The position numbers and the translations under genes were made by a program. This document shows, piece by piece, positions 11,434 to 23,310 of a stretch of DNA of 64,000 bases. This stretch comes from Saccharum officinarum (taxonomy: Eukaryota; Streptophyta; Magnoliopsida; Poales; Poaceae), in assembly GCA_020631735.1 (NCBI GenBank), contig CM036223.1:7292191-7356190 (forward strand), read 5' to 3'. The notes beneath the pieces are model-generated. The model had not been told where the DNA came from, did not search any database, and saw only the letters and a list, made by a program, of their open reading frames with translations. Positions within the stretch are counted from its first letter, which is position 1. Each line of letters begins with the position of its first letter.

Positions 11434-11873
11434 GACTACCCGCAGTGGGTACTCCAAAGGGATACTCTAAAGATTTAGAGTATGAATATAGAGTAAAAAC
11501 TGTTACACTGGATACTCTAAAACGATACTCTATCCTTTCTCTCACTCTATATTTAGAGTAGTACAGTGCTTACTCTATAGTATGCAGTGGCAGGCCTCGC
11601 TAGCTAAACAAAGGAAAAAATGCTATAACTCACAAACCAAAAATCCAAATTAAATTTCGATTGCACCATTAAATTCGTCTCAATAAATCCTTCAAAACTA
11701 GATCACACATGGATATATTTAGATAAAGTGACAAATGAGTCCCACAGTGGATAGAGTGGATAGAGGATGATATAGAGGATGGATGGGTGCGGGAGAATTG
11801 AGTATAGAGGAGAAAATCTTGCTGACTAGGACGTATAGAGGATGAATATAGAGGTCCATGAGTGCGGATAGCC
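11434..11873. mobile_element. Tourist-like MITE, GACTAYCCGCA family
   Basis: Left end GACTACCCGCAGT and right end AGTGCGGATAGCC are imperfect inverted repeats flanked by TTA on both sides (11431-11433 and 11874-11876), as for PIF/Harbinger elements. A full relative in opposite orientation is at 52834-53274, and a related end is at 60489. Confidence 0.85.
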
Positions 11874-11902
11874 TTATAAAGCCATTTATCATTTTCCTCT
11901 AT

Positions 11903-12176
11903 GGCCTTGTTTAGATGCCAAAATTGGGTGGCAAATTCTGCATAGTGTATGTCCCGTCACACTGTAGCAATTTTATTTTTATGTGGTAATAATTGTCCAA
12001 ATCTTGATTAATTAGGCTCTAAATGTTCGTCTCATAAAGTACAACAAAATTGTGCAATTAGTTTTTTATTTCATTTACATTTAGTACTCCATATATATGA
12101 CAGCATTTTAATGTGATGGGGAATCTTCTTTTTGCATAGTGGAATTTAGGGGTGAATTCTGGAATCTAAATAAGGC
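11903..12176. mobile_element. MITE with GGCCTTGTTTAGAT ends
   Basis: Left GGCCTTGTTTAGAT and right ATCTAAATAAGGCC are inverted repeats with one mismatch. The body has the CACTGTAGCA and ATTTAGTACTCCAT words typical of this grass family. It is inserted in the LINE. Confidence 0.85.
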
Positions 12177-12324
12177 CTGTGTTCCACAATCTTTCTTCTA
12201 GAAGAGTTTGCAAATCGACTAGTTGACTAGATGCTTGTATGGAGAGAGAAAGACGGAAAAGTCTACTTAAATCCTGTTCAAGAAAGTACATGATGGAGCA
12301 CTTTTGCCTTTTTTTGCATATGAG

Positions 12325-12667
12325 GCCTTGTTTAGTTCGTGGGTAAAAAGTTTTTAGGTATCACATCGGATATTTCATGAGATGTCGGAAGGGTGTTTGG
12401 GTACTAATAAAAAAAACTAATTACATAACTCGCCTGAAAACCGTGAGACTAATTTATTAAGCCTAATTAATCTGTCATTAACACATGTGTGTTACTGAAG
12501 TAATTATGGCTAATCATGGACTAATTAGTTTTAAAAGATCCGTCTCGCGGTTTTCATGCAAACTGTGCAAATTAGTTTTTTTTATCTACATTTAATACTC
12601 CATGCATGTGTCTAAACATTCGATGTGACGGGGGTGAAAAGTTTTTAGGTAAAAACTAAACAGGGAC
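12325..12667. mobile_element. MITE with CCTTGTTTAGTT ends
   Basis: The terminal sequences CCTTGTTTAGTT and AACTAAACAGGG are inverted repeats, followed inward by AAAAAGTTTTTAGGTA on both sides. It cuts the LINE C-terminal frame. Confidence 0.85.
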
Positions 12668-13760
12668 TGAGTAGAGCTGAGGGTATGTGTTCTGGAGGGT
12701 TGCAGGCAGCCAATTGTCTGCCCAGATATTAATGAATTGCCTCTGTTGGGTTGACAATGTGTCATCTGCAAGAATTTATCTATTAATTTTAAGATATCCT
12801 TCCACCAGAAGGAACCTATGGGCCTTCTAACATGAGCTGGAGTGTCATTATTATTGTACAATTTGACCCAAGTGAATTTGACCCAAGGAATGTCAGCTTG
12901 GTTATAAAATTTATCCAAAAACTTGAGGAGAAGAGTTGTGTTCAGATTTTTCATGTTAATGATGCCTAAACCTTCTTCCTCTTTAGTTCTGCAGGCTATA
13001 TCCCAGGCAGCTAGACAACCACTCTTTCTGTTGATATATCTCCCACTCCACATGCAATGCTTTCTATACTTGTCAATTTGGCGCAAAACTGTTGGTGGAA
13101 GTTGAAGACTACACGTGTAAAAAGTAGGGAGTGCAGAAAACATTGACCAAAATTAAGCTGCCTTGGTAAGAGAGAAATCTACTGATCCCATTCAGCCTGT
13201 TTTCAATTTTTGAAACCAAGTGTGAGAAGTCCTGGATAGTAGGTTTGGTTATGCCTAGAGGCAACCCAAGGTATGTGAAAGGCATTTTGCCTACTTCACA
13301 TCTAAAAGTATGAGCTAGATGCTGGCCTTTTTCCTCTGTAACTGAAATTAACATGAAGTCCACTCGAATCTGAGAAGCTTCTAAGCAGGCCCTTGAGATT
13401 GAACAGGTTGTTGGCTAAAGTAGGTAGAATTAGCAAGGTATCATCACCATATTGTATAATGTGGTAGTCCCCTCCAAAGTCTTCAGTTAGGGGATGCTTT
13501 AAGATACCCATTTGCCATGCTTTGTTAACAATACATTGTAGGAAGTCTGCAGCTAAGACAAAGAGAAGTGGAGAGAGTGGGTCTCCTTGCCTGACTCCTC
13601 TTTGCAAGTAAAGGGCGCACCAGGGATTCCATTCAACAACACTGAAGAAGTTCCTGATTGGAGAAGATTTTTATCTAGTTAATCCATTTGGGAGTGAAAC
13701 CTTTGTGCTGAAGAATCTGCAGGATGATCTGGTATTCAATCTAGTCAAAAGTGAAAGTCC

Positions 13761-14633
13761 TATGTTTGGTTTTGGTAATTGAGACAACTAGTAGACTAAC
13801 CTCTACTCTAGTGTTGTGATTGAGATAGTTAAGTCCACACCAAGGTTGAGCAAGAATGGCATTCATGAAGATGATGAGAGGTGGCCACAAGTGATGATCA
13901 AGTGCTCAATTCTTGGAAAAAGAAGAAAGAGTAAAACAAAATGCATAGGCTCAAGGCAAAGGTATAAGTTAGGGCATTTTGTTTTGCTGGTCAAAATACA
14001 ATAGAGTGCCAACAAAACCTTGATCTGGTAGATGGTTTCTGAGGGCTGAGTTGTTTCTTTGAGAATTTGGTGTTGATACCTTGCAAACACTTTCACAAAC
14101 TCATTGAAAGGTGCCTACAAAATTTCGTAAGATTGGATGTCATTAGTTGAATTTTGCCCTTTTCCTGGTTTGTTTCGGGCTGCTGTCCAGGCAAACTTGC
14201 CCAAGCCGACCTAGCATCTCGGCTCTGCCGACATCTTGGCCAGGCCGCCATAACATCCTGGCTAGGCCGGGCTTCCCTGTTTGGGTACTACACAACCCGG
14301 CCAGACCGGCTGTGCATCCTGGCCAGGCCGGCTTTCTGCTACTTGCTGCGACTTCGATTTTTCCTCTTGCTTTGCTTCTGCTAGTTGCTCCGCTGTGTTC
14401 TCTGAGTTGGTTTGAGTTTATCTAGTCACCAGTTGGCTTGTGTGAACTCCAATTGGTGTTTTTAGGTTTTTGAGTTCTTTGTGTTTGAATCGAGACATAA
14501 CCCAAGTTTCTCTCATTCACCTCCTTTGGTCGCATGCTTGGTCCTTTAGCTTCTCACGAGATCGGATGAGTTTCAAATAAAAACACGTTTTAGGATTCAG
14601 ACTGCCAAAACCGGTTCAAGCCGGGGCGTACCT
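13761..14633. other. Unassigned, probably transposon-derived
   Basis: The start (TTTGGTTTTGGTAATTGAGACAAC) resembles sequences common in grass LTR elements. 14190-14340 holds repeated GGCCAGGCCGG-type words. No protein domain is seen on either strand. It separates the reductase/LINE region from the CHX 3' flank. Confidence 0.4.
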
Positions 14634-15129
14634 GATGAGTAGGATAAGAGATTGAGGGCCTCGGGCCCAAGGCTAGCCCATTTAACTTTGCAGGTACGCA
14701 ATTATGCTGCACTTTTGTTTGAATTTTCCAGAGTTATTAAATGCTCGAATCTTTTATATCGTCCCATTCTAATTACGTTGGATTGAAAGGTTTAATCTGA
14801 ATAAATTTTTCATTCGTTCACCCAAAAGAAGTGTTTAATCTGAAAGATCAAGCTCCGCCTATCTGAACAAACCTTTATACATTTGGGTATATTAACATTG
14901 GTAAATAAAAACAAACAAGTGAATACAGTATATACTAGTGTATTAGCAGCAGCAATGCTTGTGAAAAGAAAAACGAGACACTTAGCAATAATGATTAGTA
15001 CATGCTTATTAGCGAAAACCCTTAAAAAGCACCTATAGCAATATTTTTAGTCATCATCATCATCCTACTGGACCATGAAGACGCCTGAGCATTCAGATTC
15101 AGAGAAAAGGCTCTCACACGATCACGGGC
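14634..15129. other. CHX downstream flank
   Basis: AT-rich non-coding sequence shared with 984-1447 near the CHX fragment. It therefore belongs to the ancestral CHX 3' flank and probably holds the 3' untranslated region of the - strand gene. Confidence 0.6.
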
Positions 15130-18100
15130 TCACGGCTCGGCCATGTCCTTGGCGAACTCGCCGTCCTGAGCACGGCCATCGACCACCACAGAGACGGGTA
15201 CCTCGTCGGCGTTGCTCATGTCGTGCTGCTGGACCACGAGCACCGACGACGTCACCCCGTGGCCGGACGACGCGAGCGCATCGCCGATGGGGCCGAGCTC
15301 CGGGTGCTCTGCCGGGCGGACGGCCAGCTGCGCCACCATCGGGGACGGCAGCCGGCCCTTGCCGACGACGACCAGGCCGTACTCCCTGCTCTTCCCGATC
15401 GACACCACCTCCTCGATCACGTTGCCCACCACCACCCGCTCCTCGAACCGCACCAGGGATCCCATCCTCTGCCGGAACTCCGCCACCGCCGCCTCGTCCA
15501 GCTCCTGCACGCACGCACCATTAATTGTTCATGCAACAACAAAAATGTGTTGTGAACTTGTGATGGGATTGCACGTCACTGTAAGTTACCTTCTCCTTGC
15601 CGGCGTCGACGACGGCCGTGGAGAACGTGTAGCTCCGGTCGGCGTTCTTGGTGTGGGACGGGCGCAGCGTGACCTCGGACTGCTCCTCGCTGCCGTCCTT
15701 GCCATCAACGAACCGCACGACGGTGACCTGCACGCCGGGGTGCTCGGCCATCCTCCTGGCGAGCTCGAGGGCCTCCCTGTCGTCTGGCCCGCCGAAGAAC
15801 ACGACGCAGACGCCGTGCGCCACCTGCTCCGAGCTGACCTGCTCGCCGCCGCCGAAGCCGCGGTCGACGAGGACGGCGACGGAGCAGGGCGCCTCGCGGA
15901 GGATCCGGCGGTTGACGGCGCGCCACTCAGGGCCGAGGTTCTCGACGTCGTCGCCGCCGTGGCCTGTTTGTTGCTTGTGGAACGGCAGGACGACGAGGGA
16001 GACGCGCTTGTCCTCGGCGACGGCGGCGACGTCGTCGTGCATGGTGTGGAGCGCGGACACGGCGGTCATGGCGCGGACGTGGACGTGGCCGAGCTGCGCG
16101 TACGTGTCGAAGGCCACGTCCACCTGGTCGTGCGGCTCCCCCGCGCGGCGCGGCCGCAGGAACGGGAGCCCGTTCCGTCGAGCGGCGCGCGCCATGAGGA
16201 TGGAGGAGGTGCGCTCCGTCAGCTCCACCATGCGGAGGATGTAGAGCTTGACGAGGCGGCGCGGCTGCGTGTGGCCGCGGATGGTCTCGATCAGGTTGAT
16301 CACCGCGGGCACGTCCTGCCCGCCGTGGATGCAGGCCAGCACGCGCAGCTCCATTGCGGCGCCAGCCCCGGCAGACGGCGAGGACGGCGCGGAGGGGTCG
16401 GGGCCCTGGAGCTTGCGGTGGTGCAGGCGCCGTCGGCCAGTGGCGCGCGCGGGTTTGTAGATGGCCATGACCGTGGGCGTGGTGATGAAGGTGGTCACCA
16501 GCGCCATGAGCACCAGGATGGCGAACGTCTCCTCGTTCAGAACCTGCAGGCACGATGAGAAATCACATTGTTGCAGAGCATGTGGAAACTTGTGCGGGAA
16601 TTTTTTACGGAATCCTTCTTCAAACTGAGTTGCTCTCATGCTCTGTACAGTTCCTTTAGTCCCTTGGCACTGTATTTTGCAGATGCAGAGTCAAATTATT
16701 TGTGATCAAATTGAATGGTTTTGGGATGTTGGATTCAACATTCAAGCAACATGGTTGGACACTCAGGTCAATGTTTTTCGTGTATCCCTTCAAGTTTTCG
16801 GAACAGAAATCTCGGCCCAAACCTGACCCGTCAAATGTGAGTGTGACACTGACGATCAAGACGAGCTTGCTACTTTTCTTTCTCCTCATTCTTTTTTCCT
16901 CTATTTCTCTTCTACTTTTTCTATTTTCTTCCCTTATCTTTCTTTAGTCACGCATAGAAATGTTGAGAGAAGAGGGGGCTCCATTGTTCACGCTGGGTAT
17001 GGGGGCTTATACCCCCATGGCCCCATCCCCATGCTAGTTCTACCCCTAGGATCGCAAGAGAGTAATGTAACTGCAATGCATGACAAAACCAAGAATAGCT
17101 ACTAAGGTTGAAAAAGCTATGTTATGGCCAATGGTGCACTGAGAGGGTGTTTCTGTTATTTTTCCATACATTAGCTGATATTATCTGATTTGGTTCAACT
17201 AGTGAGATACTTGTTATCTAGATGTCTAGCTAACAATTAACTGATCTATTATCTATACTTGTTTGGATCCAAAAGAGATAATCATTGGCAGATAACTACT
17301 ATCTATAGGGATCCAAATAGGGTCTAAAATTGAGTTTTTGACTCTTGCCATTCAATCAATAAAATAAACAAACAAGCTACAAGCAAGATCATATCGCACA
17401 TGAGGTGCCTATGGGACAAGGGAATATACATACATTTTGAAGTTTGCATGAATGTATGACGGTGGACGGGCGGACTAGTATGCTTTGGCTAGTGATTTCT
17501 CTTACAATATGTATTGTGAACCATAAAATGTTATTGTTGTGTCAAAAGATATTCAGAACACAAAAATAGTATGTATAAATTTTGACTTTTTTAAAGGTAT
17601 AAATTATGATTAATTGTTGATCAGAACCTGTCAAAGTTTGACCTTTCAAAATCCTATTGGAGACATTCTAGATATGGACAGGTGCGTATAAGTTCATGGT
17701 AACTAGTTCTCAATCAGTTTCAAATAGTTCCACTTTATAAGTCAGTTCCAGTATTTTTAGATATATAATTTTTATTTATATATCTAAGAAAAAATATATT
17801 TAGATGTTTAATAAAAGTATATCTAGAAAAACTAAATTGACTTTCAATTTAGGCATTGTTTGATGCGCATGTATTCATCTCAATCCACGTATGTTGAAGT
17901 GGATTAGAGTGTAACTAAACTAAGTTCTATTTTAATCCACTCGAACATATGTATATTGAAGTGGATAAACATACATGATCAAAGAAAGCAAAAGGAAGAC
18001 GGCAAGGAAAGGTAAAGTCCACGGGATGAGCGACGATATTCATGGACTCATGGTAACTCCTGGTCATTCTACAAGGTGCATCCCACTTTCCAAATTCCAA

Positions 18101-19845
18101 CGCACCGCACAGGCCGGCCTGACATGACATACTAGCTACAATAGCAGCCAAGACAAGAAGATTCATGCCAGTGACGTACGTCCCCCGGCCGATTGCCTAG
18201 AGAAAAACCTAGTCACACTAGCTAGTCACGAGCACATCAGCCACTGATGGCATGGAGCACCACGACTAGCAAGTTCCCGGCCAACACTTGGACGACGATG
18301 ACACGCGCGACCATGCAGGGTGGTAGAGTAGGAAGCTGCATGCATGCATGCATTGTATATATGGTCCAGCATGTCATCACCAACGGGAACCAGGTGACCT
18401 CTGCTTTACTTTGTCCTCACTCACATGACTCCTCAGCTCCTCTTTTGACTTCATGCATGCTTTTTCAAAAAAAGAACAAAAAGAAGAAGAAAAGGCAACA
18501 ATAACTACTCCTATGCAAGAAAATAAAACATTGCACCGAACTGGAAAAAAACTGAAACGTGTTTGTACGTAATAATTATTGAATATATTGCTCGTACGTA
18601 GGAGAAGGTGTACCTTGCGCTCCCTGCCGATGTTGAGCACGATGAGCTCGACGAGTCCCTTGGTGTTCATGACGACGCCGAGCACGAGCGCCTCCTTGGC
18701 CCCCATCCCGCACGCCATGGCGACCCCGAACGTCCCCACGATCTTGCCCGCGCAGGCGGTGGCGATGACGAGCGCGAGCATGGCCCAGGCCTCGCCGCCC
18801 CGGATGGTGGCCACGTCCGTCTTGAGCCCGCTGGAGGCGAAGTAGAGCGGCAGCAGGAGCTCCGACACCAGGTCCTCCACGCGCGCCGTCACCCGCGCCG
18901 CGAACCCGCCCTCCTTGGGCACCGTCAGCCCGAACACGAAGGCGCCGAAGATGGCGTGGATCCCGATCACGTCCGTCGCCAACCCGGACGCCAGCACACC
19001 CGCCAGCGTCACCGCCACCCACGCCTCGCTGCTTCCGTCCCGGCCGCGTCCGCGCGCCGCGCCACCCACGCCATCGCCGGCTTCACCGCCACCATCCACG
19101 CCGCCACGAACGCCGCGCCGCACAGCAGCACCCACAGCGACACGATCGGGCTGCGGTGGTTCGTCCCGTTCCCCCCGTCTCCCGAGATGGCAACGGCCAG
19201 CGCGAGCAGCACCCAGGCCGCGACGTCGTTGAAGGCGGCGGCGGCGAGCGCGGTCTCCCCGATCGGGGTGGTGAGGAGCTTGAGCTCCGCGAGGATGCGC
19301 GCCATGACGGGGAACGCGGTGATGGAGAGCGCGACGCCCATGAAGACGAGGAACGGCGCGTAGCCCGCCTGGTCGGCGCCCGGGACGGCGGCGCGGAGCA
19401 CGAAGGCGACGCCGACGCCGCACGCGAACGGGAGCGAGATCCCCGCCGCCGCGATGGCGAAGGCGTGCCGCCCGCTGCGGCGCACCGACCGGAGGTCCAG
19501 CTCCAGCCCCACCAGGAAGAGGAAGAAGAGGAGGCCTAGGCTCGCCACGGACTCCAGCACGGGCGTGCTCCACGCCGGGAACAGCGCGCGGAGGTAGGCG
19601 GCGTTGCGGCCTAGCGCCGACGGGCCTAGCAGGATCCCCGCCACGATCTCCGCGATCACCTTGGGTTGACGGAGGGGGCGGAGCAGGAACGCCAGGAAGC
19701 GGCTGAGGACTAGGATCAGCAGCGCCTGTAGGATCAGCAGCGGGAACGCGAAGTGGAGTGGGTCGTCGCCCTGCCACACCCCGTTCGACGACGTCTTCAC
19801 GGCCGCCATCTCCGCCGCGGACACTGACGACTGCGGCGACGACAT
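15130..19845 (-). CDS. CHX-type cation/H+ antiporter, copy 1 (one-base frameshift in exon 1)
   Basis: Plant CHX proteins (CPA2 family) exchange K+ or other monovalent cations for protons in endomembranes or the plasma membrane. Exons on the - strand are 19845-18614, 16543-15590 and 15504-15130, with GT-AG introns of 2070 and 85 bp. Exon 1 encodes the membrane exchanger domain. Exons 2-3 encode the hydrophilic C-terminal regulatory region ending in [10 protein letters not shown] and a short tail. Exon 1 is 1232 bases, one less than in copy 2: a C is missing in the C run near 19036-19042, shifting frame after about codon 268 and splitting the protein. All other exons are intact. The neighbouring sequence is otherwise nearly identical to copy 2, so the frameshift may be an allele or a sequencing error. 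Confidence 0.85.
16990..17545. repeat. CHX intron 1 segment related to 56870-57190
   Basis: Shared blocks include CTACCCCT..CGCAAGAG, AAAAGCTATGTTATGGCCAATG and TTTCTCTTACAATAT.TATTGT in the same order. This is either a dispersed repeat lying in the intron or a scattered intron copy. The direction of copying is unknown. Confidence 0.6.
18337..18358. repeat. (GCAT)n tetranucleotide tract
   Basis: A short run of GCATGCATGCATGCATGCAT in CHX intron 1. The same run occurs in the second copy near 39376. Confidence 0.7.
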
Positions 19846-20387
19846 GTTGGCCGGCCGACGGCGCGCGCAGGCGCAGATGCGAGCGAAGATGACGAGTGGT
19901 TCAAACACACGAGGTGGGTCAGATCAGCTCCTTGGATTTTTCAACTTGTAGGCGCTTCAACGAGCGACCCAGGGTAGGGCGGCGCGGGGCCGTCCCGTGA
20001 TTCCATTGCCGTCGCCATTGGCCATTGGGTGCGTGCTGTGCAGCTGTGCTTCGCTTGGGAGTTGAGAGCGAGAGACGGTTCGGACTCTCTCGGCTTGCAT
20101 GTGAACTGAATTGTGGTCATGACGGGTCACTGACGCGTGGGTACTCAACATGTTGGGAAAGGGGTAAATGCCTTAATCTAAAAGTTGCAACTTAATTAAT
20201 TAAATCGATGCTTTAACCGATGCACACATTCATTCGAGGATTTTCAGCTTCCATATATCCTGCTCGTCCATCTTCCTCGTCTTTTGCCGGCCGGTGCTAT
20301 GGGCTGCCCAAGCATCGTATTTGACCCCATTTGGTAGGGCTATACTGTACGTGACCTCGGCTTTAGCTCTTCCGTATACGTACTGTG
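19846..20387. other. CHX upstream region
   Basis: The frame extends 21 codons upstream of the chosen ATG at 19845 (an earlier ATG lies at 19908). The downstream Met is preferred because CHX N-termini are short and lead directly into the conserved NGVWQGD motif. No clear promoter element was identified. Confidence 0.4.
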
Positions 20388-20578
20388 AGGCCAGTCTGAC
20401 GGTTTCATGGCTCAGTTTTCAACACACTCATATTTTGAAAACAGTGCAGAAGAGTTTCATTCCCATGAAACTCTCTCTACTCCCATGAAACTTTCATCAT
20501 CTCTCTTCATCGATACAGTGTCATGTTAGCATATTTAATGTCCATGAAACTCTATGAAACTCCCATTGAGGCTGGTCT
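20388..20578. mobile_element. MITE of the CCCATTGAGRCTGGTCT family
   Basis: Left end AGGCCAGTCTGACGGTTTCAT and right end ATGAAACTCCCATTGAGGCTGGTCT form imperfect inverted repeats (each quoted in part). The body repeats CATGAAACTCT. It is related to 25729-25922. Confidence 0.7.
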
Positions 20579-20606
20579 GATAAGAAAAGCAACATACTAG
20601 CGCCTT

Positions 20607-21930
20607 GATGTCCGGACCGACGCGCGCGTCCAGACACCCGCACCTACTTGTGTCGCGGACCTCTACGTTTTTGCACCTCCTTTGTTTCTTGTGCCCACGT
20701 CGTCCTGCCCGCGCCGTCCGCTCGCACATGTGAACTGCTCGTTTCAGCTCTGCTTTCCACGCGCACGTGGGGACTCCCTGCACCCCGCTTCATATCGAGC
20801 ACGCGGGGACTGCCTGTGCCTGTGCCGACTGCTTCCCACGCCCGCTTCACACGGGTATCGCATGCATGGTGCCCTAACAGCTGCAGCAGTCAGCAGCGAC
20901 AGGTGGGTCTCATTGCAACATATGCACCACCTGATCTACTTTTGCAACATTCAGATGAAACACTTGCAACATACGTCCAAAAACAACTGAAATACTTGCA
21001 ACATACGTCCGAAAACAACTGAAACACTTGCAACATACGTCTGAAGCACCTGCAAAATGCCTAAAAATACTTGAAAGCCGTTGTAAGCATATGCAACATT
21101 CAAATAAAACACTTGCAACATATGTAACATCCAGATAAACGCTTGCAACATACGTTTGAGAAAACAGATGAAACATTTGAAACAGACTCTTGCAACATGT
21201 GTGTATAGCCATTGCAACATATGCAACATCTCAATCTCTGAAACATCTAAAGCAATTGAAACATACGCTTGCAACATGCGCTTTCGTGCAACATCTTCTT
21301 GCTACTTGCAGCATAGAGGGGGCGTGCTGCGCCAAGCCACCATGCTTCTGCCATCCAAGATCATCCACGAGCAGGCCGACCATCAGCACGGGCGACGCGA
21401 AAGACATCTACGTGAGGAGGGGGCGGAGGCGTGTCAAGGTAGCCGGAACAACACGGCGCCATAACAAACAGGAGGATCATGCGGCTGCATACGCCTAGTG
21501 CAATGGAGTTCATCTACTATGCGCCGTTGGCATAGCACTGTGCCATGGGGTGGCGTAGGAAGCGGCCAAAGAGGCAACCACATCTGGCACTAGAGCAAGG
21601 CGAGGACGACGCAAGGGCCAGGAGGAAGACAAGCGGCCACGGCAGATAGGAGGCACGATGGAGAGGGAGGAAGACGGGTGGGCGCACTTGGGCGTGGTGG
21701 AGATGCCGGCCACCGAGCGCCCGGACGCTGAAGGCGGCACAACGAAGCACTGCGGTTATGGCGTTGCGGTGATTTCTGCGTGACTGATTCTGAAGAAATG
21801 AGTGGACAAGCAGATAGGATAGGATGGAGAAATGAGTGGACGAGCAAGTAGGATAGCATAGGAGGGGGTCGTTGGGCTCGCAGCCCACCAACAGGAGCGT
21901 CCGGATGGATGAACGCCCTACAGGAAGTAT
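20607..21930. mobile_element. Repeat-rich non-autonomous DNA element (candidate)
   Basis: The GTCCGGACC-like left end and GTCCGGATGG-like right end suggest one unit. 20905-21315 is a degenerate array of about 10 units built on TTGCAACATACGTC..GAAACAACTGAAACAC. 21330-21900 is GC-rich with no recognised domain. A second block with the same architecture (array plus GC-rich part) is at 62570-63270. The superfamily is uncertain. Confidence 0.5.
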
Positions 21931-23310
21931 ATATTACTGATAAGAAAAAGTCTTTTTTGCTCTCATCTCAAGATAAATAGAAGCCAATAAAACCAATATT
22001 TTAAGTTTACGGGCTCAGATTCTTTCAGGCACTGTAACAAGGAGTCGCCATTTGGAGTCGTGCCAAATAGTTGGAGCTTACTCTCACTCTCTCTTAAAAT
22101 ACATAGGCCTCGTTCGGTATGGCGTCCTGGCTCCTTGCTATATTGTGTGAAAGGGTCGTTAAATTCAGGAAAATAAAAAGTAATGGTTTTATTGACATCT
22201 ATTAGTTCATTCTAAATGAAAGACAAAAACAATTTTTTTTGCTATAGTGAGCCATAACTGACCGGCGCTATGGTGTGTTATGATTAAAAAAATAAAACAT
22301 TGCTAATGCTACCTGCCGATTAAATAGAATGTATGTCCATTGTTTTTGGGGAGTTGTTTGTCAAGGTAATACTTGTAGCTAGGCGTTCGAAAGGTTATAT
22401 CACGCGAGCAAAATGTTTGTAATCTGACAAAACAAACAAAGCCTCATTGAAGGAAAAAGAAACACAAAAGTTTAAGTGAATGAAAAATGTTAGACAATTC
22501 ACTTAAGTCTTGAATAGTCTTATCATCAATGACCTTTATTGAACTTATTGAAATCACCTTCTTTTTCTCTTGTGTTCAGGCCGATAACTCGCATGCAGAC
22601 AAGCAGTTTTTTTGTTTGTTTTTTTTAGAATAAGACACGCAGTGTGCAGTTCCACTTTGCAACACCGCAGCTCCGACCTCGTGCTACAACCTTCGATCCT
22701 CAGCATAGTCAAAGGCTATACCATGAGCCGGACACGTGGCACACTACCGGTAGCTCTGCAGACTGTCCCTGTTTGCTCTTTCTCGTGTTGCCACGGAGCA
22801 CTGCCGTGTGCGTAAGGATTGTTTGGTTTCGAACCAGGCAAGCTAAGCTCGTCTGGAAACTTGGCCTAGGCATCCATCCTTTTATTTATTCAAAATTTGG
22901 GATTAATATTTGTAAGCGAAGTTGCCGACAGGCTCTGACAAAAATAGAGAGCTAGTACTAGTTTAGCTTTGGCGTGCAATTCCTTTTTCTAGTCAATCGA
23001 GCAAATCATGGATGCTACTAACTACCTCTAACAGATACACCTATCTGGCTCCTAATGCTATATACACTACTAAGAGCTTAGAGCAAGACGAATTATATAG
23101 CCTTCAGCTGATTGTTTATATATTTACAACCCAATTATCAACATGCTCGTATAGCAGTTGTCTGACATTCAGTCTATCTGTGGTCATGTATTATACTTGC
23201 TCTTAGATACTTAAGAGTTAAGGGCAGTATATAGAGAACAATGTTGTTAACGCATAGTGGTGAGCTAGACTCTGTGTCTCTGGACAGGATGATGCATCAT
23301 TTTTTCCCTT
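21931..23310. other. Intergenic, no gene seen
   Basis: Several short frames on the + strand (22612-22955, 23012-23206) have no recognisable domain. The composition is AT-rich with transposon-like words. Nothing is supported as a gene. Confidence 0.4.

Larger units (their letters stand above)
10793..13760 (-). mobile_element. Non-LTR retrotransposon (L1-type LINE), degenerate and interrupted
   Basis: On the - strand, 13607-13302 encodes GVRQGDPLSPLLFVLAADF and the reverse transcriptase core YGDD. 13363-13109 continues with FTYLGLPLG, and 13143-12592 with the C-terminal region. 11177-10929 adds a WIIWTTRNRAIF-type tail. Frames do not join, so the element is inactive. The T run at 10795-10802 is the poly(A) tail seen from the other strand. 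Three MITEs (11434-11873, 11903-12176, 12325-12667) have split it. The upstream ORF1 and endonuclease are missing, so it is 5'-truncated. Confidence 0.9.

Noticed and set aside
15212..16558. 448-codon + strand open frame opposite CHX exons 2-3 (also 36250-37596)
   Set aside because: It is the antisense shadow of GC-rich codons in CHX and has Asp/Val/Ala-biased, domain-free sequence.
17927..18166. 79-codon - strand frame starting with a signal-peptide-like [15 protein letters not shown], inside CHX intron 1
   Set aside because: No second exon, family or promoter support, and its position within an intron of the same strand makes a separate secreted peptide unlikely. Only transcript data could rescue it.
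18608..19363. Long + strand and alternative - strand frames over CHX exon 1
   Set aside because: Shadow frames of a GC-rich exon. Their His/Arg/Gly/Pro-rich translations have no domain.
20905..21315. Regularly spaced repeats that superficially resemble a CRISPR array
   Set aside because: Units are degenerate, spacers are not unique, there are no cas genes, and the context is a plant genome. They are transposon subterminal or minisatellite repeats.
23012..23206. Small + strand frames in 22-23 kb
   Set aside because: AT-rich chance frames without splice context or similarity to a known family.
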